Under the pieces are notes generated by a model. It saw only the letters and a list, made by a program, of their open reading frames with translations. It searched no databases and was not told where the DNA came from. DNA of 22,525 bases, taken from contig BQKZ01002998.1 in assembly GCA_036244855.1 (NCBI GenBank), positions 21,681-44,205 on the forward strand, read 5' to 3'. The stretch is from Temnopleurus reevesii. Taxonomy: Eukaryota; Echinodermata; Echinoidea; Temnopleuroida; Temnopleuridae. The position numbers were made by a program, and so were the translations under genes. Each line of letters opens with the position of its first letter. Within the stretch, counting starts at the first letter, position 1. Shown in pieces: positions 1 to 7,913 of the stretch.

Positions 1-580
1 CCCTCCTCCCAAAACTGGTCTATCGCTTTAACGTCGCTTGCGTTTTTGCGGCATGGGATCGGGGTACGTTCGGATAAGGCACTGTTTTATAACAAAGCAA
101 TCCCACATATCTTCAAAGGTGGGGGTTCGAATCCTCTGAACACTTCGCAGAATACAAAATTAAACTTAATATCGTTCGCTTTTCGCATATTGCATCGCCA
201 AAGCCCCCCCCCCCCCTCCCCGTGTTGCATTTGTCTGAAGCTTTATTACTTGGTGCGTAAATGCGTTGCATCAATTTCCTTCGAGTATTATATTCTTCGT
301 ATATTCTTCAAATTTATTCTTTTCTGTAATAATGATGGAAATAAATCATAAATCATTCTTTAAGATGTCCCTTCGTATGCAAATCCATTTGCAATTAACC
401 TGGTACGTGAAGAAAAACAATTATTACGACTGTAATTTCAATATGACTAATGTGCAAATTAATCACAAAATGTGAAATGATAATAGTGAAAAACGAATAA
501 TGCGCCTTCGCCCGGACAATGAACCCTGCATAAATTCAATTACATGAGAGAAATTGTTTGTTTTCTTAGAAAATAAAATG
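1..580. other. Mostly unique AT-rich DNA with one isolated B-box-like motif
   Basis: No gene is recognised here. Positions 124-134 read GGTTCGAATCC, a perfect match to the RNA polymerase III internal promoter B box. It lies in a GGGGG-TTCGAAT-CCTCT stem-loop resembling a tRNA T arm. I could not fit a convincing A box, anticodon arm or acceptor stem upstream, so this is at most a tRNA relic or a SINE head. A 13-base C run follows at 204-216. The open frames that start at 46 and 266 show no recognisable motif. Confidence 0.4.
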
Positions 581-630
581 TGTCATTATATAGGCCTTGG
601 GATTATACCCCAGGGAATTATAATACAATA

Positions 631-758
631 TGGACTAGCCTTGAGGGAGACACAACATTTATGGCCCTGAGTAGAATCGTATTGACCGAATCGAAGACGA
701 GGGCAATACGATTCTACTCAGGGCCATACATGTTGTGTCTCCCGAAAGAGATAGTCCA
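631..758. mobile_element. Foldback (MITE-like) inverted-repeat element
   Basis: Two arms of about 54 bases (631-684 and 704-758) are near-perfect reverse complements around a 19-base loop. They begin with TGGACTAG and end with TAGTCCA, and share the inner core ATGGCCCTGAGTAGAATCGT. The AT-rich flanks keep partial complementarity out to about 623 and 767. There is no coding capacity. This is the shape of a non-autonomous foldback DNA transposon or a recent inverted duplication. The superfamily is unknown because no clear target-site duplication could be delimited. A short open frame runs through the hairpin and is not a gene. Confidence 0.7.
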
Positions 759-779
759 TATAGTTATTATTAACCAAAT

Positions 780-1340
780 CAGATATCTAGAGCGAACACA
801 AAATCTAAAAGGGTAAATTTACCAGCATTTCTTACCAGCATTTCGCAAGAATAGAGGCAAGAGTTTTTTTTTGTCCACAGTTTCCAGATCAAGCTGAAGA
901 TTTTCCTACGCGATATATTCCTTCAGAATATTGGCTGCTTGTTTAGTTGCCTTTTTAGTATTTTCACCATTCCTGTCTTGCAAAATTCTATCGAATTCAT
1001 TGTCATCGAACGAAGCAAAATTCTTCAAACTGGGCGCTTCCATGTTTGTTCACAAGGCACGTCGCGAACTCAATGCCCCAAAACTGCGCTGAATTTATGC
1101 ACGTAAACCAATGGCAAAGTTAAAAGTGGTTGCTCGCGAGATCGCGGTCCGCGTATTTCGCATGAGAATTTATTGCCCGCTGTTTTTACACGCAAAATCC
1201 CATATACATTTGACCGAGGACAATAAAGTAATTTATGGACCGCTCTGTCCATTACGGGGCAATAAAGTGTAAAAATCACATGGCTCAGATGTCTGATAAG
1301 GTTAATAATATTATAGTGTAATGATACTTTGATTTCAAGG
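780..1340. other. Unique DNA, no gene recognised
   Basis: This stretch holds a 13-base direct repeat (TTACCAGCATTTC, twice between about 819 and 845), a small GC-rich palindromic patch near 1136-1152 (CGCGAGATCGCG and GGTCCGCG), and the short hairpin ATGGAC/GTCCAT near 1237-1252. A minus-strand open frame at 1070-1351 has no recognisable domain. Nothing else stands out. Confidence 0.4.
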
Positions 1341-1342
1341 CA

Positions 1343-1479
1343 GTGTTTCACAAGTCGTTCTTAAAGTTAAGGGAAACTTTAAAAAGACAGAGGGCGTTGT
1401 TGAGTGTTACACTTTGAGTATTCTCTAGCATTTAGCACATGATCCGACGCTAGTCGTTCTTAGAGTCATACTTACTAGG
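1343..1479 (+). mobile_element. Degraded, right-truncated foldback element, same family as 3232-3394
   Basis: The left end AGTGTTTCACAAGTCGTTC matches the start of the 3232-3394 element (AGTGTTTCATAAAGCTGTTC). The inner right segment AGTCGTTCTTAGAG at 1452 matches AGTCGTTCATAGAA at 3346. The distance from left end to inner motif is 109 bases here and 115 bases in the other copy. The right terminal repeat (ATGAAACAC in the other copy) is missing. Family membership rests on short matches and consistent spacing, so it is an inference. Confidence 0.4.
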
Positions 1480-1859
1480 GGCTCTCACAATCATGTACAA
1501 CCTGGGAGGTGTTTCACCAAGAAGAAAGACTTTACGCACAACTTTACGTTCGACTGGTATCCCTTCTTGTGCGCAATTATTCATAATAGTACGCGCATTC
1601 AGCGCCAAGAAATTATGCATTTTACGTTCGTTCATAAAGTGATAATGTGAGACCGAATTAATTTGAATTCGCAAGTTTTTGTGCAAAGTCGTCTTTTGAA
1701 TTATCAAGAGAAGCGTTCAGTTTTTAGAATAGAATTCAATATTTTCCAGACTAAGCGTTTTTTTCCAATTTGGTGAGTTGTCGAGAGGAATGTTTACAAA
1801 TACTTTCAACAAGCAAATTTTTATTGTGCCTCTCTTACCCTTCATTTTCTTTGATTTAC

Positions 1860-2500
1860 CAATTTCTTATTTTCAAAAACAGGGATTGATATCCGGGCAC
1901 ACCATCATGACAATAAATTTCTTCCTTAACAGGTTAGCACAAAAAAACCCTTTAAAACAAAGATTAAGAAAGAACGATGAAAAAAATAGAAGGGCATCGG
2001 ATGTAGAAAAGGGGGCTGCATGAAAGGCAAATCTGTTAATGAGAGGGGATATGAATTATTTATTCTCAACGTATAATACCGGGATAGATTATAAACATGG
2101 TGTGTCAATAAAAACTTTTCACTCTTTGAACGTGCATAAAAATGCAACGAAATGATTTTGCAGTAACCTTTTTAGCCTCAAATACCCTTTAATTTTTTTA
2201 GTTGCCAATTTTTCACAAATGAACATTGGGGGTTTGATATCGGGGCACACCATTATTACAATTAATTTCCTACTAAACAGTTTAAAAACAAACCCTTTCA
2301 TGTAAAGCTCAAAGAAGGGTGATGAAAAATAAAATATCATCCGATGTAGGACGGTGCTATGTGAAAGCAAATCTTTTAATAGGTGGGGATACGGATAATC
2401 TATTCTTAAAGTAAAAGAGAGCGGAATAGATTACAAATCATCTTGATTATTATATAGGGTGTATCAATAAAAACTTTACACTATTAAAAATTTTTATGAA
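1860..2500 (+). repeat. Tandem pair of ~350-bp diverged repeat units
   Basis: Two head-to-tail copies align over most of their length: about 1860-2147 and about 2200-2500. The marker GATATCCGGGCACACC at 1888 matches GATATCGGGGCACACC at 2236, an offset of 348. The marker GTGTCAATAAAAACTTT near 2101 matches GTATCAATAAAAACTTT near 2460, an offset of about 359. Between these lie shared blocks such as ATCGGATGTAG/ATCCGATGTAG and AATAGATTA/GATAGATTA. Many substitutions and small indels mark it as old. Stops interrupt all frames. It could be a local duplication or two copies of one unclassified element ending in GGTGTRTCAATAAAAAC. Confidence 0.65.
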
Positions 2501-2667
2501 AAAGAAGGAAACTAACAAGATTTTAGATATATCTTCGTGATTATTCATGTTTCATAATTTCATCTATTAAGTATCATTTGCATTTTTTTCAATTTGCGCT
2601 TGAGCATCAAATGATTGTGCAGGGTATGGAAAATTCCTATGAGCCAATCATCATATTTGCTCCCATT

Positions 2668-2943
2668 GTGGAGGCGCCGTGGTGCAGTGGTTCTGACCCT
2701 CGCCTTTCAACCCGAGGATCGTAGGTGCAAATCCCACCCATGACATCAATTTCCTTCGGCAAGAAATTCATCCATATTGTGCCGCACTCAACCCAGGTGA
2801 GGTGATTGGGTACCGGTAGGAGGTAATTCATTGAATTCAATGAACGAAAAAAATGAAAGCCATGATTCAGCATACTAATGAGGCACAGAGCGCTTAGAAA
2901 AACTTCGTATTAAGCGCTATATAAACGTTGTGTATTATTATTC
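2668..2943 (+). mobile_element. tRNA-derived SINE, near full length
   Basis: The head carries a Pol III A box at 2680-2690 (TGGTGCAGTGG) and a B box at 2724-2734 (GGTGCAAATCC, two bases off the usual GGTTCGAATCC). The body has the family markers ATTTCCTTCGGCAAGAAATTC, CACTCAACCCAGGTGAGGTG and GGGTACCGGTAGGA. It ends in AGCGCTATATAAA and a short TATTATTATT tail. The order matches the copy at 13701-14003, so both belong to one family. The section between about 2850 and 2910 has diverged from that copy. As a SINE it encodes no protein and would depend on a LINE reverse transcriptase elsewhere. A minus-strand open frame across it is spurious. Confidence 0.8.
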
Positions 2944-3130
2944 GAAATTTAGTAAATCATTGATTCAAGATGATGTTATGATAATTACTACAAATAGAAT
3001 TATCAATTCTTTCCAATGCATGTATAATCAGCATCAATACAATTTTAAAGAAATTCTGACAAAATGGCATAAAATAACCGTGGCAAAATATATTTCTCTA
3101 AATGGGAGCGATTGTTTTGAAGAGTTGCTT

Positions 3131-3187
3131 ATAATAATAATAGATGCAATTTATATAGCGCACGTATCCACTCTGCTGAGTGCTCAA
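3131..3187 (-). mobile_element. Solo 3' tail of the tRNA-derived SINE
   Basis: Read on the minus strand this is TTGAGCACTCAGCAGAGTGG, then ACGTGCGCTATATAAATTGC, then ATCTATT and ATT repeats. It is nearly identical to the last 57 bases of the SINE at 13701-14003. No SINE sequence continues upstream on the minus strand, so it is a severely 5'-truncated copy, as expected from incomplete target-primed reverse transcription. Confidence 0.75.
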
Positions 3188-3231
3188 CCCTTGTCAATTA
3201 TGTCACAAGGACATTTTTAACATTCAGAATA

Positions 3232-3394
3232 GTGTTTCATAAAGCTGTTCGTAGACCAACACAAAACTCTACGGACGACTAGTGACACTTTCTCCAACGT
3301 GATTCAGCTCCAGCGGTTATTATTCACTGCGAGGAAAGGGTCACCAGTCGTTCATAGAATCGTGCATACATACACACACAGTCTTATGAAACAC
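3232..3394. mobile_element. Foldback (MITE-like) element with GTGTTTCAT termini
   Basis: The termini are inverted: GTGTTTCATAA at 3232 and its complement ending ATGAAACAC at 3394. A second, inner pair of arms (3269-3295 and 3331-3357) reads CTACGGACGACTAGTGACAC against the complement of GGTCACCAGTCGTTCATAG. The gaps between the matching blocks show decay. The element is too short to code for a transposase. Flanking duplications are not clear. A related truncated copy lies at 1343-1479. Confidence 0.6.
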
Positions 3395-3559
3395 AGTCCC
3401 GGGCAACGTGCATCAAAGCATGAATGGAATTTTATTCTGAGAATGCTCCCTGACAGACTGACAGATGGATTTTCCATAGTCGACAACAATATAAAATATT
3501 TTGGTAATAATTTGATATTATTTTTCAAAAAAACGATTCAAAATGGTAAAATTCTATTG

Positions 3560-3627
3560 ACACACCGTGTATATAGTTAGTACAAAGACACCAGTCCCTC
3601 CAGCGTTGACTATACTACACGGTGTGT
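3560..3627. repeat. Short palindrome with ACACACCGTGT arms
   Basis: Perfect 11-base arms (3560-3570 and 3617-3627) extend imperfectly inward (TATAGTTAG against GTTGACTATA), enclosing about 30 bases that contain CACCAGTCCCTCCAGC. Read on the minus strand, the left arm runs on as GGTGTGTCAATAGAA, which resembles the GGTGTGTCAATAAAAAC end of the tandem units at 1860-2500. This suggests a common transposon terminus. Confidence 0.5.
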
Positions 3628-3639
3628 GTTGCTCATTTA

Positions 3640-3930
3640 TTAATGGATTTCTTTTTTCTTCGTTTCTTTGACTTTAGATGTAAGACTTTGGATGTAATCC
3701 TCTTACTGCCTTGGGAGACTTCGTACTCGATGGAATGGGCTCAGATCGGGGGAACCGACTCCAGGGACGCGGTTGTATTGTGACGAATTATCGACCACCT
3801 CGGGGGTAATAATCATCGTTATGAACAAGGTCATTTCATAGCTTCCTTAGCTGAAATGGCGGTATCAACAAAACAAAAAACGAGTTTAGGTGTACACGCA
3901 CACACGCACACACATGTGCGTGCGCAGACG
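3640..3930. other. Unique DNA followed by a CA-rich microsatellite
   Basis: No gene is recognised. Positions 3640-3890 are unique and slightly less AT-rich than the surroundings, with GGGGGAACCGACTCCAGGG near 3748. Positions 3895-3930 are an interrupted (CA)n/(GTGC) repeat immediately beside the 3' end of the minus-strand SINE. Confidence 0.4.
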
Positions 3931-3933
3931 CTC

Positions 3934-4441
3934 ATGAATAATGCTTCTAATACTATGCAGTTCTTATATAGCGTTGATTACCTCTGTTAGATGTCTCCAA
4001 AGTCCTCTACAATTGATGCAGAATTATTACCCTGGTTTTAGCAATATCAACACATGAGGCACTTATGCATTTCAATGAATATATTCCTACCAGGTACCCA
4101 GTCTCCTCACCTGGGTTGAGAGTAGCACAATGTGGATTAATTTCTTGGTTTAAGGGGCATGCGTTCTACAAGTTTAAGGGGCATGCGTTCTACAAGCCTC
4201 GCTTTTTCGGCATGCCCCTCCATCTCTCTATCACCTGCTTTTCAAACATTATGTATCATGACCTGTCTTCGTAAATATTTTTGTTTTTCTTGCAAATGAT
4301 TATAATTTGTTGTTGAAATTGTGAAAATGATATTGAAATGGAAATAAAATAAATCAAGGAAAGTAACGCCATGGTAGGGACTCGAACAGCAGACCTCTGC
4401 ATGAAAAGTGAGAGTTAGAACCACTACACCACGACGTTTCC
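3934..4441 (-). mobile_element. tRNA-derived SINE on the minus strand, split by an insertion
   Basis: Read on the minus strand from 4441, the head has an A box (TGGTGTAGTGG) and a B box region (TGTTCGAGTCC), then CCATGGCGTTACTTTCC. The body resumes only at about 4148 with AAGAAATTAATCCACATTG, CTCAACCCAGGTGAGG, GGGTACCTGGTAGGAATAT, ACCAGGGTAATAATTCTGC and, near 3955, GCTATATAAG with an AT-rich tail. The order matches the intact copy at 13701-14003 throughout. The sequence at 4149-4355 is therefore an interruption. Apart from that insertion the copy is about full length but moderately diverged. Confidence 0.75.
4149..4355. mobile_element. ~207-bp insertion inside the minus-strand SINE
   Basis: This block separates two SINE parts that are contiguous in the intact copies (between the TTTCC and AAGAAATT blocks). 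Its left edge is a perfect 24-base tandem duplication (4148-4171 and 4172-4195). Each repeat contains AGGGGCATGC, and an inverted GCATGCCCCT lies at 4210-4219, so a 10-bp hairpin is possible. The rest is AT-rich, with no coding frame or recognised family. It could be a MITE, filler DNA from a repair event, or part of another repeat. Exact boundaries are uncertain by a few bases. Confidence 0.5.
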
Positions 4442-5170
4442 ATGCATACACACTCACGCATGCGTATACACTAATGTACACACGCTCACGCAAATTCTGC
4501 TGTCTTAAGTAGTTAACCACCTATAGATGATATGTTAGAGCAATAACTTGCTTTTCTCTTAAATAACTTCCAGTATAAGATCAAGAAGTGATTTTAAGGC
4601 TGTCTTACACTTTTGTATTCAACCAAAGATGCATCAAAGTATGTAAATTATATGGCGATAATAACAAGGCAATGACAATTCATGGCATTAATTAAAAAAA
4701 AACACAGTGACAATAGATAAATAAGAATCGTGTGGTATTTGATACATGTAATTAAAAAAAAAAAACGTGTGTATAAGTTTTAGGATCCACTTAGAAAACT
4801 TACGTCCAATTGAATGGGTTCTTTACATACCGACACAAATTGCCAGAATATATCTTAAGTCTCTTTTTTTCATTTAGGAAACGCATCCAACTCTAGATCT
4901 TACAATGGCTGGAGGAAAACGGGTTTGATATAAGATAAGGGAAAACCATGATGTCGTTCCTATGGTAACGGTTGAGCTCAGTATCATATTTATCTTCCTT
5001 TTGGCATTCAATGTTCTCGCACAATGATCATTTAAAGTGTTGCTCTACTACTTCCAAGAATATTTCATCAAATAAAGAGAAAACTCAATAATGTTTAGTT
5101 GTTGAAAATATTCAAAAAGTTGACTCAATAAATGAATCCTCATCTATTCATTTATCAACAGAAACTTATT
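4442..5170. other. Unique AT-rich DNA, no gene recognised
   Basis: No coding frame of note. It contains short A runs near 4695 and 4755, a GATAAG motif at 4934-4939 and the RFX-like site listed separately. A degenerate CA-type stretch (ACACACTCACGCATGCG) begins at about 4448, next to the SINE head. Confidence 0.35.
4956..4969. promoter_or_regulatory. RFX X-box-like site
   Basis: The sequence GTTCCTATGGTAAC is an imperfect palindrome close to the X-box recognised by RFX transcription factors (for example GTTGCCATGGCAAC). The right half GGTAAC fits the half-site exactly, while the left half has a C where a purine is preferred. A GATAAG motif lies 17 bases upstream. A 14-base match can arise by chance in 22 kb at this stringency, so function is unproven. 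Confidence 0.25.
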
Positions 5171-5317
5171 TGGCTGCCTAGATGCTAAGGCTTGAATTGC
5201 CATCCAGTGACCGGGTAATAATATCGGAAGCGCTTTGACCAGTCAATACTGACCGAATAGGCGCTATAAAAATCCGAAATATTATTATTATCATTATTAT
5301 TATTATTATTATTATTT
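5171..5317 (+). mobile_element. SINE 3' fragment with (ATT)n tail
   Basis: The segment starts TGGCTGCCTAGATGCTAAGG and continues CCGGGTAATAATAT and AAGCGCTTTGA. It ends AGGCGCTATAAAAATC and then (ATT)n with one interruption. It aligns to the last 130 bases or so of the 13701-14003 SINE (TGGCTGCCGGGCTAAAGCC, AGGGTAATAATATTGC). The tRNA head is absent, so this is a 5'-truncated copy. Confidence 0.7.
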
Positions 5318-5645
5318 CTTCTTCAGGGTTCAAAAGGGATTTTTTTTTTAATGAAGATATAACAAACTACTTACAGAAATGTGCTTGAAATACGTCATAA
5401 TACGGGCCCAAAGTTGCGAATTAGCATGAAAATTTATGTTGAATTATGTCATCGAAATATTGATAACTTTCTAATTCATTGTCAGACTAACTTCAAAGTC
5501 TTTGTGTTTCGTTTGTCTGATTGTTTTTGTTTTTGATTAGTGCATAAGTTTCCTTGGGCAAACCAAGTCTTTGAATTTTTTGTACAGACCGTATAATCAG
5601 AAAATACATTCCTCTTCCACGCTTTTCTTCTTTCGTCTTTATAGA
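5318..5645. other. Unique AT-rich DNA, no gene recognised
   Basis: Nothing recognised beyond short T runs. Its end, CTTTCGTCTTTATAGATATG near 5633-5652, resembles the junction inside the following tandem repeat and may be a remnant of a further, older unit. Confidence 0.35.
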
Positions 5646-5649
5646 TATG

Positions 5650-5767
5650 ATACCATTAAGAATAAATAATCATCAAAGTAATATTGCAACACATGATGGT
5701 CGTAAAATAATTTGATATTTTTTAGGGTCTCTCAAACAATTTTTATTTTCTCCACCTCTCTTTCTCA

Positions 5768-5809
<42 letters not shown>

Positions 5810-6060
5810 GTATCTCTCTCTCTTTCTCTATCTCCCTCTTTCTCTTTCCTTCTTTTCCTCTTTCATCTACGTTAGATGTGGAACAATTAAAATAATTTAT
5901 TCATGAATGTAATATTGCAACACACAGTGGTTGGAGAACGATTTGATATTTTTGGAGAATCGCTCGTGACATTTATTTTCTCCACCTTTCTCCCTCTCCC
6001 CTCTCTCATTCTCTCCCATTCTCTCTTTCTTTCTCTCTTTCTCTCTCTCTTCCTCACCAT
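5650..6060 (+). repeat. Tandem pair of ~231-bp units containing CT microsatellites
   Basis: TAATATTGCAACACA at 5679 recurs at 5910, an offset of 231. Each copy is followed by TTTGATATTTTT, then TTTATTTTCTCCACCT, then a pyrimidine tract. In the first unit the tract includes a pure (TC)n at 5771-5798, while in the second it is more interrupted (5985-6055). The unit ends are also similar (TCATCTACGTTAGATG against CCATCGTTTAAATGAG). The microsatellite is thus part of a larger duplicated unit. No coding potential. Confidence 0.65.
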
Positions 6061-6254
6061 CGTTTAAATGAGAACATCATACCTGCGACCTGATGACGAT
6101 GATACTTCAGTTGAAATGTGGGTCAAGCAGTAATGCAAACTCGAGATTTTTGTTCATATCACACATCATTATCAGTTTGTTGGTGGTGAGTGATTCAGTG
6201 AATTGACTATAAAGAAAAAGACGGAGAATTGGTGAGATAGGAGAAGAGAGAACA

Positions 6255-6609
6255 TTAGAGTGAGTGAGAGAGAGAGAGAGAGTGAGAGAGAGGAAAGAAA
6301 AAGAAGAGAAATACAAATTGAGACAGATGAGAGATAAAGGGGTAAGGGGAGAGGGTGTGTAAGAGAGAGGGAGAGAGGGGGGGGGGAGAGAGAGAGACAG
6401 AAGAGAGATGGAGAGAGGTGAGAGATGGAAAAGGGTAAGGGGAGAAAGAGAGAGAGAAGGAAGATGGAGGGGAGGAGAGAGACAGGAGAAAACAAGAGAA
6501 AGATAACATCCGGGGATTTTGGGGTGGATGGAGGAAGGCGTGTGTTTGTGTGTATGTGCATAAGGCAAAAGATGGAGATAGATAGATATATAGGTAGGTA
6601 TATTAATGG

Positions 6610-6674
<65 letters not shown>

Positions 6675-6735
6675 TGTGTGTGTGATAGAGAGAGAGGGAG
6701 AGAGAGAGATGAGGAATATAATAGAGAGAGGACAG
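6255..6735 (+). repeat. Long purine-rich (GA)n tract with embedded (GT)n
   Basis: The plus strand is almost entirely purine across much of this stretch. It includes a 9-base G run near 6377-6385, a pure (AG)n from about 6616 to 6672, a (GT)n of about 12 bases and more (GA)n to 6709. Long open frames on both strands here simply translate the dinucleotide repeat (Ser-Leu or Glu-Arg runs) and are not genes. Mirror-symmetric purine tracts of this length can form triplex H-DNA, which is known physics rather than something shown here. Confidence 0.9.
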
Positions 6736-7204
6736 CGACAGTTTGAGATTGGATATTACGCCGGGACTAGCTGGTAAAGGATGATAAAAAGGTGAAAGAA
6801 AAGGATATGAGGGCCATGGGTAGCAGGGGCCATTGTGGAAAGAAACGTGATACTGGAATAAATGCTATGGTGGTAAAATGAGAGAAACCCTATAACAGGG
6901 GAAAGAGAGGAAGAGAAAGAGAGTGAGGGAAAGTAAGACCACAATGAGGAGACAGGGAGATAGAAACCCGGTGATTGAGGAAGATAAATCACATTATTGG
7001 GGAGGTTCCGGGCTAAACTGTGTACATATTTGATGTATTTTATCCGTATTTGCCAAGTCTTGAGCACGATTGAGGATTTAGCCACAAATCTCCGATCTGT
7101 TTGCTAATGTCAGTCGAGCTGATAGAGATACACCGGTTCCTGTCCGTGTTGCAGGAGATTATGTCCGGCAGTGAATACCGTCCCACAAAATTGTCCATCT
7201 GCAA
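6736..7204. other. Unique DNA, no gene recognised
   Basis: Purine-leaning sequence to about 6960, then unremarkable sequence. Minus-strand open frames across it (6756-7085 and 7040-7279) show no recognisable motif and no good start context. Confidence 0.35.
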
Positions 7205-7455
7205 AATATTAATGTGACTGTCGCCTCTCAACCGGAGAGACACATCAGTATCGTTAATTTTCGTCAGCAAGAATTGCATTAATAGTGTGCTGCACTTAAC
7301 CCAAGTTAGGGGAATAGGAACCCGGCAGGAATATTTATTTTTTGATATGCCACATCCGCTGATTTACGCCGTCGCTAAAGCAGGGGTAATAATTATACTG
7401 AAGCGTCTTGAAAACTCAAATTGGACACGCGCGCTATATAAATAGCATACCTTTA
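7205..7455 (+). mobile_element. Heavily decayed tRNA-derived SINE
   Basis: The order of blocks follows the SINE family: GACTGTCGCCTCTCAACCGG, TCGTTAATTTTCGTCAGCAAG, GTGCTGCACTTAACCCAAG, GGAACCCGGCAGGAATATTT, CAGGGGTAATAATTATAC, AAGCGTCTTGAAAACTCA, and GCGCGCTATATAAATAGCAT. The tRNA head is too diverged to show an A box, and the (ATT)n tail has gone. This is the oldest-looking copy in the window. Confidence 0.6.
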
Positions 7456-7673
7456 TTCAATATGTTGCCACACAACGCTGATAATTAATTCCGAGTTTCC
7501 GATCTTGAAGGGCAAAGCCACATTAATGGTTGGGGATGGAGACTCTTTTTCCTACTGCTAACGCTGCATGCATATAAAATCACCAAATCATTAAGAAATG
7601 GGGAAAAGTTTAAGAATATAATGTCCCTTATCTTAAAAAGAAAATACACTCTGAAAATATTTTCCCCTTCTAA

Positions 7674-7910
7674 AGGCCCCTTCACAAATGTGCGATTATC
7701 GCAAACGTTTACCTAGAATTTGTGACATTGGAAACCATTCCATGAATACAGAAAATAGAAAGAGCAGATTACGTGAGTTTAGAAATGCGTTTGACTAGCG
7801 CTCGACGAACGCTCAATCCCGCGTCAGTTAATCTTCTTTTCGGCGTTTTCTTCGTCTGTCAGAACTCTGGGAAGCCGTTGAATTTACACACGCAAAGTGT
7901 GACATAGCCT
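7674..7910. mobile_element. Decayed TIR element with putative TAA target duplication
   Basis: The left end AGGCCCCTTCACAAATGTGCG is inverted relative to the right end, which reads AGGCTATGTCACACTTTGCG on the other strand. TAA flanks both sides (7671-7673 and 7911-7913). The length (237 bp) and the TCACA...TTTGCG core resemble the ends of the elements at 17539-17780 and 21816-22061. There is no internal hairpin of note and no coding frame. A PIF/Harbinger-like MITE is possible given a TWA target, but the inverted repeats are short and diverged. Confidence 0.4.
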
Positions 7911-7913
7911 TAA

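Noticed and set aside
46..160. Possible tRNA gene around the B box at 124-134
   Set aside because: Only the T-arm-like stem is convincing; the acceptor, D and anticodon arms do not fold properly.
6107..6568. 153-, 129- and 84-codon minus-strand frames
   Set aside because: All three frames are open because the DNA is (GA)n-rich; the products are Ser/Leu/Pro repeats.
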